From Proteobacteria bacterium UBA1844 (GTDB lineage Bacteria > Pseudomonadota > Gammaproteobacteria > Steroidobacterales > Woeseiaceae): a stretch of DNA of 38,785 nucleotides. This document shows positions 8,883 to 15,835 of this stretch, in pieces. The stretch's first letter is position 1. Every line of letters begins with the position of its first letter. The DNA lies in contig DDIS01000132.1 of NCBI GenBank assembly GCA_002338615.1, forward strand, positions 43,932 to 82,716. The letters are read 5' to 3'. The notes under the pieces were generated by a model. That model saw only the letters and a program-made list of their open reading frames with translations. It was not told the origin of the DNA and did no database searches. The translations under genes and the position numbers were made by a program.

Positions 8883-9707
8883 ATGAACTTGCGTGGCAAA
8901 ATCCAGTTTGCGGAACTCACTGACACAGGTCGGGTACGCGAGCACAATGAAGACGCAATTGGCTCAAACGCCGACATCGGACTGATGGTGCTGGCCGATG
9001 GCATGGGCGGCTACAATGCGGGCGAGGTGGCCAGTGGCATAGCGGTACAGATTGTCACCGAACTAGCATCCGAGGCAGCCAAGCGCGAGGACCGCGCCGA
9101 TATTGACCCGCAGAGCGGCCTGATGCGGCAGTCCATTATTCTGCGCGATGCCGTGTATCGGGCCAACAAAATCATATTCCAGACGGCCCAAAGTCAGACA
9201 CACTGCGAAGGGATGGGTACGACTATCGTCGCCTGCATGTTCTGTGACAACAAGGTGGCCATTGCGCATGTGGGAGACTCCAGGGCCTACCGGCTGCGCG
9301 CCGGGCAACTGGAGCAGATTACGCTGGACCACTCCCTGTTGCAGGAACTGGTTGATCGCGGTTTCTATTCAGCCGAGGAAGCGCAACGCTCCACAAACCG
9401 GAACTACGTGACCCGCGCGCTGGGCGTCGAGCCGACAGTCGAGGTGGAAGTACACGAACACGCGGTGCTGCCGGATGACATCTATTTACTCTGTTCCGAC
9501 GGCCTGCCAGACATGGTCGAAGATGAGGATATTCACTTAACTATCAAGACTTTTAATGCTAGTCTTGACGTCGTTAGTCAGCAGCTCGTGGAGCTGGCAA
9601 ACAACCAAGGTGGACGCGACAACGTATCAGTAATGATGGCCCAGGTAATGGAACCCTTCGCCGCCAAGCGTAACCTGCTGCTTAAGATTGCTGGCTGGTT
9701 TCGTTAG
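8883..9707 (+). CDS. PP2C-family Ser/Thr protein phosphatase (Stp1-like)
   Basis: Metal-dependent phosphatase expected to reverse phosphorylation by the upstream kinase. The 274-residue protein has the PP2C motifs in order: DTGRVREHNEDAI (about 13), LADGMGGYNAGEVASG (about 39), GMGTTIVA, VGDSRAYRLR (about 133), CSDGLPDMVED (about 205) and GGRDNVSVM (about 244). The metal-binding aspartates are all present. No signal peptide or membrane segment is visible until a short hydrophobic C-terminus (LLLKIAGWFR), so it is probably cytoplasmic. The start is an ATG at 8883. Confidence 0.96.
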   Translation: MNLRGKIQFAELTDTGRVREHNEDAIGSNADIGLMVLADGMGGYNAGEVASGIAVQIVTELASEAAKREDRADIDPQSGLMRQSIILRDAVYRANKIIFQTAQSQTHCEGMGTTIVACMFCDNKVAIAHVGDSRAYRLRAGQLEQITLDHSLLQELVDRGFYSAEEAQRSTNRNYVTRALGVEPTVEVEVHEHAVLPDDIYLLCSDGLPDMVEDEDIHLTIKTFNASLDVVSQQLVELANNQGGRDNVSVMMAQVMEPFAAKRNLLLKIAGWFR

Positions 9708-9931
9708 CGCCCGGCTTGGTAGGCTAAATGCCTGAGCATTGTTTCAGCGACTAGGAAGGCACGCGTATTGAAACAGTGTTAATGATTGAGGATTTGTTTG
9801 TTCGAGTACGGATGCGGGGTTCGGGAGAGAACGTTTTCCTTTTGAGCGACACGGTCGCGGTTGCGGTCGTAGAATTGCGCTGCGTCCCGTAACAATAATT
9901 GTCAGTAACCTATAGATAGCAGCGAGTAACC
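9708..9931 (+). other. Intergenic region with an inverted repeat downstream of the PP2C gene
   Basis: A 224-nt gap between the phosphatase and FHA genes. An inverted repeat, CATTGTTTCA at 9737-9746 and TGAAACAGTG at 9769-9778, pairs over ten positions with one G-T wobble and a 22-nt loop. It could be a weak terminator or an operator; no long T-run follows. The FHA gene may therefore have its own promoter, but I found no convincing -35/-10 pair in the remainder. Confidence 0.3.
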
Positions 9932-10762
9932 ATGGCACGACTAATCTTGAGTTTGGATAACCAGGTCCTGGCTGAGTACAACATGAGCAAGGAGCGCTAC
10001 ACCATCGGGCGTCTTCCGGACAATGATGTTCGTATAGACAACCCGGCTGTCAGCGGTCACCACTCGCTAATCATCAATATTCTCAATGACTCGTTTCTCG
10101 AAGACCTCAACAGCACCAACGGCACTTACGTCAATGGCAAGCTGATCAAAAAGCACGCCCTGCAACACGGCGACGTGATTACCATTGGCCATCACCAATT
10201 GCGCTTTTCCGACGAGCAAATGGGCGATAGCGATCAGGACGAATTCGAGAAAACCATGGTTATTCCGTCCAGCCAGCAAAATGCGGGGCAACTCGCCAAG
10301 GCGGAGAAAGCGGCCGAAGCTGCGGCCAGGGCGGCGCGGCGCGGCCAGGAAGATTACGCTACCGATGCCGGCGTCAAACTCGACGAGGAAGAGGCAGCGG
10401 CAGTAAAAAGCAAGCCGGCCGCGAGAGTGGAACCCGCCGCGCACACGGAGACAGCGGCCGGCGTAGACGCGCGCTCTTTGCCGAATGCACTGCCAATGGC
10501 AAAATTGCAGGTGCTAAGCGGCGCATTCGCGGGTCGCGAGCTGGAGCTGACCAAGGCGTTGACGACGCTCGGGCGGCCCGGTGTCCAGGTTGCGGCGATT
10601 ACACGCCGCTCCGAAGGCTATTACATTGTGCATGTCGAGTCCGGCAAGGAAGGTGACTATCCGCTGGTCAACGGGCAACCCATCGGGGCCCAGGCAAAAC
10701 GCCTTACCGACAATGACGTGGTGCAACTGGCCGGTGTGAAGATGGGCTTCTTCGCGTCCTGA
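9932..10762 (+). CDS. FHA-domain protein (phosphothreonine reader of the kinase/phosphatase module)
   Basis: A 276-residue cytoplasmic protein. An N-terminal FHA domain (about 20-95) keeps the hallmark residues: YTIGRLPDND, VSGHHSLI and LNSTNGTYVNG. An Ala/Glu-rich linker (about 115-185) follows. A second, degenerate FHA-like unit (about 188-275) has TLGRPG and VNGQPIG but lacks the SxxH motif. Between them DEFEKTMVIPSS holds Thr108, which looks like a kinase acceptor in a short linear motif; this is inference. Its position after the kinase and phosphatase suggests it binds phosphorylated partners of that pair. The start is an ATG at 9932. Its stop is followed at once by REP-like repeats. Confidence 0.9.
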   Translation: MARLILSLDNQVLAEYNMSKERYTIGRLPDNDVRIDNPAVSGHHSLIINILNDSFLEDLNSTNGTYVNGKLIKKHALQHGDVITIGHHQLRFSDEQMGDSDQDEFEKTMVIPSSQQNAGQLAKAEKAAEAAARAARRGQEDYATDAGVKLDEEEAAAVKSKPAARVEPAAHTETAAGVDARSLPNALPMAKLQVLSGAFAGRELELTKALTTLGRPGVQVAAITRRSEGYYIVHVESGKEGDYPLVNGQPIGAQAKRLTDNDVVQLAGVKMGFFAS

Positions 10763-10770
10763 TTTGTTGG

Positions 10771-10930
10771 CTCGCGCCGGCACGACGTTCCTGATCCAAT
10801 CGCGCCGGGACGGCGCTCCTACGGCTATATCCAATCGCGCCGGGACGGCGCTCCTGCGGCTATTGCGATCGTAGGAGCGGCATCCTGCCGCGATTCGAAC
10901 ACCGGCATCGCGCCGGGACGGCGCTCCTAC
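10771..10930. repeat. Array of REP-like palindromic repeats
   Basis: Four 24-nt copies start every 35-37 nt at 10799, 10834, 10871 and 10907; a decayed fifth lies at 10771-10794. Three are minus-oriented: GTAGGAG head (one begins GCAG), stem GCGCCG, loop TCC, stem CGGCGC. The copy at 10871-10894 is plus-oriented with stem GCGGCA/TGCCGC, so both stem sides have changed together. The GTAG head and hairpin resemble REP elements mobilised by RAYT transposases. They fill the gap between the convergent FHA and dnaB genes, where they could act as terminators. The last copy overlaps the dnaB stop codon. Confidence 0.85.
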
Positions 10931-12336
10931 TGGTAGGGTTCGGGAAATGCACCCGCGCCGTAGGAATCCGGCACGAAGTTTTCGAACTTGGTGTAGCGAC
11001 CGACGAACGTCAGCAGAAAATCACCAATCGGACCGTTGCGCTGTTTCGCGATGGCGATATCGGCCAGGCCTTTTTTCGGTGTGTCCTGGTTGTACACTTC
11101 TTCACGATAGATGAAGACGATCAGATCCGCGTCCTGCTCGATCGCACCGGACTCTCTCAAATCCGACATGACCGGCCGCTTGTCGGCGCGCTGCTCGACG
11201 CTTCGGTTGAGCTGTGAGAGCACAATTATGGGTAGATTGAGCTCTTTCGCCAGGGCTTTGAGTGAGCGGGATATCTCCGAGATTTCGGTGGCCCTGTTCT
11301 CGGTATTTCCGGCCACCGACATCAACTGCAGATAGTCCACGACAATCAGGCCCAACCCATGTTCGCGTTGCAGGCGTCGTGCACGCGCCCGAATCTCGGT
11401 CGGTGACAATCCTGCTGTATCGTCGATGAAAATAGGGGCATCCGACATCAACTGCACGGCCGTGTTGATGCGCGACCAGTCTTCATCAGGGAAATTACCC
11501 GTCCGGAGGTGCGTCATGTCCACCCGCCCGAGCGACGAAATCATGCGAAAAGCGAGTTGCTGAGCCGGCATTTCCATCGAGTAAATAGCCGTCGGAATCT
11601 TGGAACCAATGGCCGCATTCTCGGCTATGTTCACGGCTAGTGTTGTTTTACCCATCGATGGGCGGCCGGCAATGATCACGAGGTCACCACCCTGGAGCCC
11701 GGCCGTCAACTTGTCGAATTCAGTAAAACCGGTGGAAATACCCGTGATGTCGCCTTCTGACTGGTGCAACAAATCGATCCGGTCTACGGTCTCCGGCAGG
11801 ATTTGTTTCAGCGAGCGAAAGCCCGAGCGGCCGCGCGAGCCCTTTTCTGCAATAGCAAATACGCGGCGCTCGGCTTCGTCGACCAGCTCACTCGCAGCTC
11901 GCCCATCGGTCTGGAAAGCGCTGCCCGATATTTCGTTGCCGGCATTGATCAAGGACCGCAGCATCGAACGCTCACGCACGATATTGGCATAAGCTTTCGC
12001 GTTCGCGGCACCGGGTGTCTCGTTGGCCAGTGAGGCCAGGTATTCGAGGCCGCCGGCTTTGCCGAGATTGCCACGCGTATCCAGGAATTCCGAAATGGTT
12101 ACGACGTCACAAGGATTGCCATCTTCGACCAGCATCGCTATGGCGGAAAAAATGATGCGATGATCGTTGCGGTAGAAGTCGTCAGCCGTAACGATATCGC
12201 CAACCGTGTCCCAGGCCTCTTTGTTGAGCATCAGGCCACCGAGCAGGGATTGCTCTGCTTCGACCGAGTTCGGCGGCACCTTCAGGCGCTGCTCGAGCCC
12301 TTCCGTGCTGTTACCCTCGCCCAGTGCACGCACCAT
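10927..12336 (-). CDS. dnaB: Replicative DNA helicase DnaB
   Basis: Hexameric 5'-3' helicase of the replication fork. The N-terminal domain carries LKVPPNSVEAEQSLLGGLML. The RecA-like domain has Walker A GRPSMGKTTLAVNIAE, Walker B LIVVDYLQLM, and downstream LSQLNRSVEQRADKRPVMSDLRESG. No intein is visible. I favour the ATG at 12336 (469 residues, near the usual 465-470) over the GTG at 12378, which adds 14 residues; neither has a strong ribosome site. The TAG stop lies inside a REP-like repeat, giving a C-terminus of FPEPYQ. It follows rplI, as in many gammaproteobacteria. Confidence 0.97.
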   Translation of the reverse strand: MVRALGEGNSTEGLEQRLKVPPNSVEAEQSLLGGLMLNKEAWDTVGDIVTADDFYRNDHRIIFSAIAMLVEDGNPCDVVTISEFLDTRGNLGKAGGLEYLASLANETPGAANAKAYANIVRERSMLRSLINAGNEISGSAFQTDGRAASELVDEAERRVFAIAEKGSRGRSGFRSLKQILPETVDRIDLLHQSEGDITGISTGFTEFDKLTAGLQGGDLVIIAGRPSMGKTTLAVNIAENAAIGSKIPTAIYSMEMPAQQLAFRMISSLGRVDMTHLRTGNFPDEDWSRINTAVQLMSDAPIFIDDTAGLSPTEIRARARRLQREHGLGLIVVDYLQLMSVAGNTENRATEISEISRSLKALAKELNLPIIVLSQLNRSVEQRADKRPVMSDLRESGAIEQDADLIVFIYREEVYNQDTPKKGLADIAIAKQRNGPIGDFLLTFVGRYTKFENFVPDSYGAGAFPEPYQ

Positions 12337-12424
12337 TGCCGCTTCCCAATTCGCCAGTTCGATTCCGTCACCCGTCACATTCTGACCGGTGACGACTCGC
12401 TTTCCTCATGCTACGCCAAAGCTC

Positions 12425-12583
12425 GTGTCGCGTCCCGCGAATAAATTGCACAAGCCGGCTGTGAATTTTCGTGTCCGCCAAGGCGTGGCGACGAGGCATA
12501 GCACCGCTATGGCGAGGAGCCGCAACCTCGGCTGGCGCGAAAAGGCGCGCCGAATTGTGTGAGTTGTTTGCGGGACGCGACAC
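12425..12583. repeat. Long palindromic element between rplI and dnaB
   Basis: A 159-nt element fills most of the 263-nt gap between rplI and the preferred dnaB start. Its ends are a perfect 14-bp inverted repeat (GTGTCGCGTCCCGC at 12425-12438, complement at 12570-12583). Imperfect pairing continues inwards for about 21 more positions (12439-12459 with 12549-12569, 14 of 21 matching). Inside are nested pairings: TTTTCG with CGAAAA, a CATAGC-ACC-GCTATG hairpin, and AGCCG-CAACCT-CGGCT. It could be a non-autonomous mobile or dispersed repeat, or a structured leader of dnaB. The open frames that cross it look non-coding. Confidence 0.65.
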
Positions 12584-12599
12584 TGGCACCCATGAACAA

Positions 12600-13049
12600 C
12601 TAGTCGCCCGCAACAACCCGCACTACGACTTCGACATTCACATCCGGGTGCAGGTGTATACCCACCGGGAACTCGCCGAGCGAATGAATCGGGCCATCAG
12701 CCATGCGAATTTCGCTGCGCTGCACCTCAACCTGTACGTTCTCGAAGGCTTTCTCGATATCGATCGGGCCGACAGAACCGAACAATTTATCCTCACTGCC
12801 GGCGTTGGCCACGATAACGAGTTCGATGCCCTTGATTGCATCGGCGCGCTTCCGGGCACTCGCGAGTTCTTTCGCTGCCGCTGCCTCAAGCTCAGCACGT
12901 CGTACTTCAATCGCCTGAATATTAACCGGCGTCGCCAGCGCCGCTTTACCCTGCGGTAACAGGAAGTTGCGCCCGTAACCGGGCTTTACTTTGACGAGAT
13001 CGCCGATTTTTCCGAGATTTTCAACATTGTCCAAAAGTATTACGTTCAT
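12600..13049 (-). CDS. rplI: 50S ribosomal protein L9
   Basis: Large-subunit protein L9, which binds 23S rRNA domain V. The 149-residue length is normal. The N-terminal domain has MNVILLDNVENLGKIGD, then VKPGYGRNFLLPQGKA. A long Ala/Glu-rich helix links to the C-terminal domain (LFGSVGPIDIEKAF and a His-rich HLHPDVNVEV end). It is the fourth gene of the rpsF-rpsR-DUF2232-rplI group, 40 nt after the DUF2232 gene. The palindromic element follows 16 nt after its stop. Confidence 0.98.
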   Translation of the reverse strand: MNVILLDNVENLGKIGDLVKVKPGYGRNFLLPQGKAALATPVNIQAIEVRRAELEAAAAKELASARKRADAIKGIELVIVANAGSEDKLFGSVGPIDIEKAFENVQVEVQRSEIRMADGPIHSLGEFPVGIHLHPDVNVEVVVRVVAGD

Positions 13050-13089
13050 TGTCTAACCCTGTCTCAATTCTGCCATTCAATTCAAGAAC

Positions 13090-13971
13090 CTACGCCGTCT
13101 TCAAGCGGCGTATTCCAAACCAGGCATCAACATAACCGGTGATAGCCAGGCCCATTATCAAAACCACGTTCAATACCGGCGCCAGCACGTACGTCGCGAC
13201 CAGGGCGAAGGTTGGCAAGAAACCCTCGGCATGCGACCAATGTACAATCGCGAGCCCCTGCAACCAAAACATCGCGAACATGATGAACGCCGTGTTTTGC
13301 ACCCATCCTGCGCCGCTGACGAACGCGCCTATGGATACCAATGCCATTGCCCAGGCGATAACGCGGCCGAAATTCAGGTTGCGGAACAAGCCGAAATCCG
13401 CATTCCTGCCCGGCAATTGCCGGTACAACTTATAACCCAGTACGCAACTCACGACGTGCACGGACCAGAGTGTCAAAGTCATGATCATAGTCATCTGACC
13501 CGCCAGTACGTTCTTTTCAGCGGTCAATATGTCGGCCTGTTCGTGCAACCCGGCTTCACGCCATACTGTAATTACCTGATCCAGTAATTGTCGCCAGTAC
13601 AGGGTCGCATCCTCGACCAAAACAAAAAAAACCAGCATCCCTGCAATCGCAATGATGAACGATAATTGCAGCGTCAAAGTCAGTGACCTTGTGACGCGCA
13701 GTATCGCGCCAAGCAAAAGGGCCGGCAACCAGATCGGCAACGCTTGCGAAATTACGTTCGCCGGTGACAGGCCGACCACCAGGCCTACCAGTGTCACCAG
13801 GGCGCCCGCGATGACTGCGTAAACCGCTGCTGTTTGCACGCCTTTTTGCAGCAACAGCAGAATCAATACTACCGCACTCAAGAAACTGAACCAGGCCAGC
13901 GAGATGGTTGCCGCCAGCGCCAGTATCGAATGCAAAGGCCGTGCAACCAGCCATGTGGCCATGGCCTGCAT
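13090..13971 (-). CDS. DUF2232 family multi-pass membrane protein
   Basis: About 293 residues with seven or eight strongly hydrophobic segments and short loops, for example ISLAWFSFLSAVVLILLLLQ near the N-terminus and MALVSIGAFVSGAG later. The DUF2232/YybS-like family is typically encoded between rpsR and rplI in proteobacteria, which fits here. Its function is not established. A TTG at 13980 and ATGs at 13971 and 13962 are possible starts; I prefer 13971. The rpsR stop is only a few nt upstream, so translation is probably coupled to the ribosomal genes. Confidence 0.88.
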   Translation of the reverse strand: MQAMATWLVARPLHSILALAATISLAWFSFLSAVVLILLLLQKGVQTAAVYAVIAGALVTLVGLVVGLSPANVISQALPIWLPALLLGAILRVTRSLTLTLQLSFIIAIAGMLVFFVLVEDATLYWRQLLDQVITVWREAGLHEQADILTAEKNVLAGQMTMIMTLTLWSVHVVSCVLGYKLYRQLPGRNADFGLFRNLNFGRVIAWAMALVSIGAFVSGAGWVQNTAFIMFAMFWLQGLAIVHWSHAEGFLPTFALVATYVLAPVLNVVLIMGLAITGYVDAWFGIRRLKTA

Positions 13972-13983
13972 TGACTTCAATGC

Positions 13984-14208
13984 CTAGTGACTATCGGTGT
14001 AGGGCAGCAACGCGAGGAACCGTGCCCGCTTTACCGCGCTGGCTAGCTGACGCTGGTAGTGCGATTTGGTCCCGGTGATGCGGCTCGGTACAATTTTTCC
14101 GGTTTCCGTGACGAAAGCCTTGAGCAGATTGAGATCCTTGTAGTCAATCTCTTCGATACCCTCGGCGGTAAAACGGCAATATTTGCGCCTGCGTGAATAA
14201 CGACTCAT
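13984..14208 (-). CDS. rpsR: 30S ribosomal protein S18
   Basis: S18 pairs with S6 on the 16S central domain. The 74-residue product has the family sequence [19 protein letters not shown], then [20 protein letters not shown] and [22 protein letters not shown]. It starts with an ATG 11 nt after the rpsF stop, and the ribosome site AGGAG sits in that gap. No priB-like gene lies between rpsF and rpsR, unlike in enterics. Confidence 0.98.
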   Translation of the reverse strand: MSRYSRRRKYCRFTAEGIEEIDYKDLNLLKAFVTETGKIVPSRITGTKSHYQRQLASAVKRARFLALLPYTDSH

Positions 14209-14219
14209 GGCTAATCTCC

Positions 14220-14816
14220 TCAGGCGATCTTGGCGGCGGTGGATTCTGCGGCGTCGTCTGTTGCAGAATCGGCTGTTTCACTCGCTACGGCGTCAGCCGC
14301 GGCGGTACCCTGGTCTATCGATTGCGATGACTCTGCCGCATCTTTCTTGCTATCGGCAGTATCGGCTATGTCTTCGGCATCAGAGTCACTGGCACCAGAA
14401 TCGCTCGCGTCATCGTCCTCTTTACGCATTTTTGCTTCAGCCGCCGCTTTCGCATCGCGACGTTGCTGTGCTTCGCGCTCCTTCGCCTTTTCTTCCGCGA
14501 CTGCAACCGCCATCGGCGACGCTTCGGTGATCGCTTTGTCGCAGGTCATCACGAGATGACGCAAGACGGCGTCGTTAAAACGAAACGCAGTCTTGATTTC
14601 GTCGAGTACTGCGAAGTCACACTCAATATTGAGCAGCACGTAGTGTGCCTTGTGTACCTTGTTGATGGGATGGGCGAGCTGCCGCCGGCCCCAGTCTTCG
14701 TTGCGATGAACGGTACCGCCCGAGACCTCTACCATTCCCTGGTAGCGCTCGACCATGGCGGGCACCTGTTCGCTCTGATCCGGGTGGACCAGGAACACGA
14801 TTTCATAATGTCTCAT
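14220..14816 (-). CDS. rpsF: 30S ribosomal protein S6 with a long acidic C-terminal tail
   Basis: S6 forms a heterodimer with S18 on the small subunit. Residues 1-100 are a normal S6 domain ([50 protein letters not shown]). A charged Ala/Glu/Lys/Arg helix (about 101-133) follows. The last 65 residues are a low-complexity tail of Ala, Asp, Ser and Glu. At 198 residues it is well above the usual 95-140. E. coli RimK adds glutamates to the S6 C-terminus after translation; here acidity is encoded directly. The ATG start and the downstream rpsR are standard. Confidence 0.97.
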   Translation of the reverse strand: MRHYEIVFLVHPDQSEQVPAMVERYQGMVEVSGGTVHRNEDWGRRQLAHPINKVHKAHYVLLNIECDFAVLDEIKTAFRFNDAVLRHLVMTCDKAITEASPMAVAVAEEKAKEREAQQRRDAKAAAEAKMRKEDDDASDSGASDSDAEDIADTADSKKDAAESSQSIDQGTAAADAVASETADSATDDAAESTAAKIA

Positions 14817-14910
14817 TGTTAACCCTTTCGGTTGCTACCCGGTCCCTTGATCCTGTCGCATCGACAGGCCCGCTTTCCGGGGTACAGCTATTCGCATGCG
14901 CGATATAGCA
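14817..14910 (-). promoter_or_regulatory. Putative promoter and structured leader of the rpsF operon
   Basis: On the minus strand a TG-C-TATATC element (14910-14902) could be an extended -10, giving a leader of about 80 nt. The leader can form the perfect hairpin CCTGTCG-ATG-CGACAGG (14868-14852). An outer stem with two bulges pairs GCTgTACCCcGG with CCGGGTAGC around it. S6:S18 is known to bind a structured leader of its own mRNA in many bacteria, so autoregulation here is plausible. I could not confirm the conserved CCG-bulge motif. Confidence 0.4.
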
Positions 14911-14942
14911 AGAGGCTAAGAGTTCCGGCACTGCCAGGCTCT

Positions 14943-14962
14943 CCCCCGCCAAACAGCGGGGG
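14943..14962 (-). terminator. GC-rich hairpin downstream of rlmB
   Basis: A perfect 7-bp stem, CCCCCGC with GCGGGGG, and a 6-nt loop lie 58 nt after the rlmB stop. No T-run follows in either direction, so it would be an atypical terminator or an RNA-stabilising hairpin between the rnr-rlmB and rpsF units. Confidence 0.3.
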
Positions 14963-15019
14963 ACGCGAATCCTACCCATACGGCGGCCCGCACGCAAGGT
15001 TTAGCCTGCATATTGCGGG

Positions 15020-15733
15020 CTAAGCGCGTTGTCTCAATGCCTCGTACAGGCAGATTCCGGTCGCGACAGAGACATTCAGGCTCGCCACCTCGCCCAGCAT
15101 GGGCAAGCTGGCCAGTACATCACAGCGCTGGGCGAGACTTTTGCCGAGACCCGATTCCTCACGCCCCATAATGAATGCGGCCGGACCCGTCAGATCCAGC
15201 GCGTAGAGACTTGCCTCTGCATGGTCGCTGGTTCCTACTCGCAAGAACCCGTAGTCACCCAGCCAGTCGAGTACTCGGCCAAGATTCGCGACTGCCGCAA
15301 ACGGCAGGGTCTCGGCCGCCCCGGCAGCGACCTTGCTTACCGTGGGTGACAAGCCGGCGGCACCACGTCGCGGTACCACGATAGCGACCACGCCCGCTGC
15401 CTCGGCCGTGCGCATGCACGCGCCCAGGTTGTGTGGATCCTGGATGCCATCCAGCATGAGCAGCAAAGGCGATTCACCCGCACCCAGGCGGTGCTCAAGC
15501 AGCGCCCGCAAACCAGCCTCATCGAGCAGCGTGCTGCGCCGCACTTCGGCGACGATGCCCTGGTGCCGCGATTCCCCGCTAATCTGGGTGAGGCGCGCCC
15601 GGTTCGCTGATTGCACCTCGATGCCCTTTCCTTTGGCCAGTGCAACCAGCGATGTCACTCGCGGGTTGGCCGCCCGGTACTCGGCATAGATCGACTGCAC
15701 CTCTGTGCCGTCCCGGCCCAGCAACTGCTCCAC
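15020..15733 (-). CDS. rlmB: 23S rRNA 2'-O-methyltransferase RlmB (TrmH/SpoU family)
   Basis: Methylates the ribose of G2251 (E. coli numbering) in the peptidyl-transferase region. It has an N-terminal L30e-like domain and a SpoU knot domain with the motifs LDGIQDPHNLGACMRTA, FIMGREESGLGK and SLNVSVATGICLYE. The listed GTG start gives 237 residues but cuts into the conserved N-terminus: the frame continues upstream as SKSKYVTGLRAVEQLL, matching the family YGIHAVEALL segment. No ATG, GTG or TTG lies there. AAGGAG (15783-15778) sits 8 nt before an ATC codon at 15769. The frame follows the rnr stop codon in phase, and the gene pair is conserved. Confidence 0.93.
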   Translation of the reverse strand: MEQLLGRDGTEVQSIYAEYRAANPRVTSLVALAKGKGIEVQSANRARLTQISGESRHQGIVAEVRRSTLLDEAGLRALLEHRLGAGESPLLLMLDGIQDPHNLGACMRTAEAAGVVAIVVPRRGAAGLSPTVSKVAAGAAETLPFAAVANLGRVLDWLGDYGFLRVGTSDHAEASLYALDLTGPAAFIMGREESGLGKSLAQRCDVLASLPMLGEVASLNVSVATGICLYEALRQRA

Positions 15734-15835
15734 AGCCCGCAGCCCGGTTACATATTTCGACTTGCTGATAACTGCTACTCCTTGCCGCGGACTGACAGGG
15801 GCGTGCTCGACAGAAACGAATACAGCACGAGCGCC

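Noticed and set aside
6762..10762. Part of a type VI secretion locus
   Set aside because: No Tss, Hcp or VgrG-like gene lies nearby; neighbours are radA and dnaB.
10771..10930. CRISPR array
   Set aside because: Repeats are palindromic, one is inverted, gaps are only 11-13 nt and partly repeated, and there are no cas genes.
12471..12959. 162-residue plus-strand frame over the palindromic element and rplI
   Set aside because: Its first part is repeat hairpin sequence and the rest is antisense to L9.
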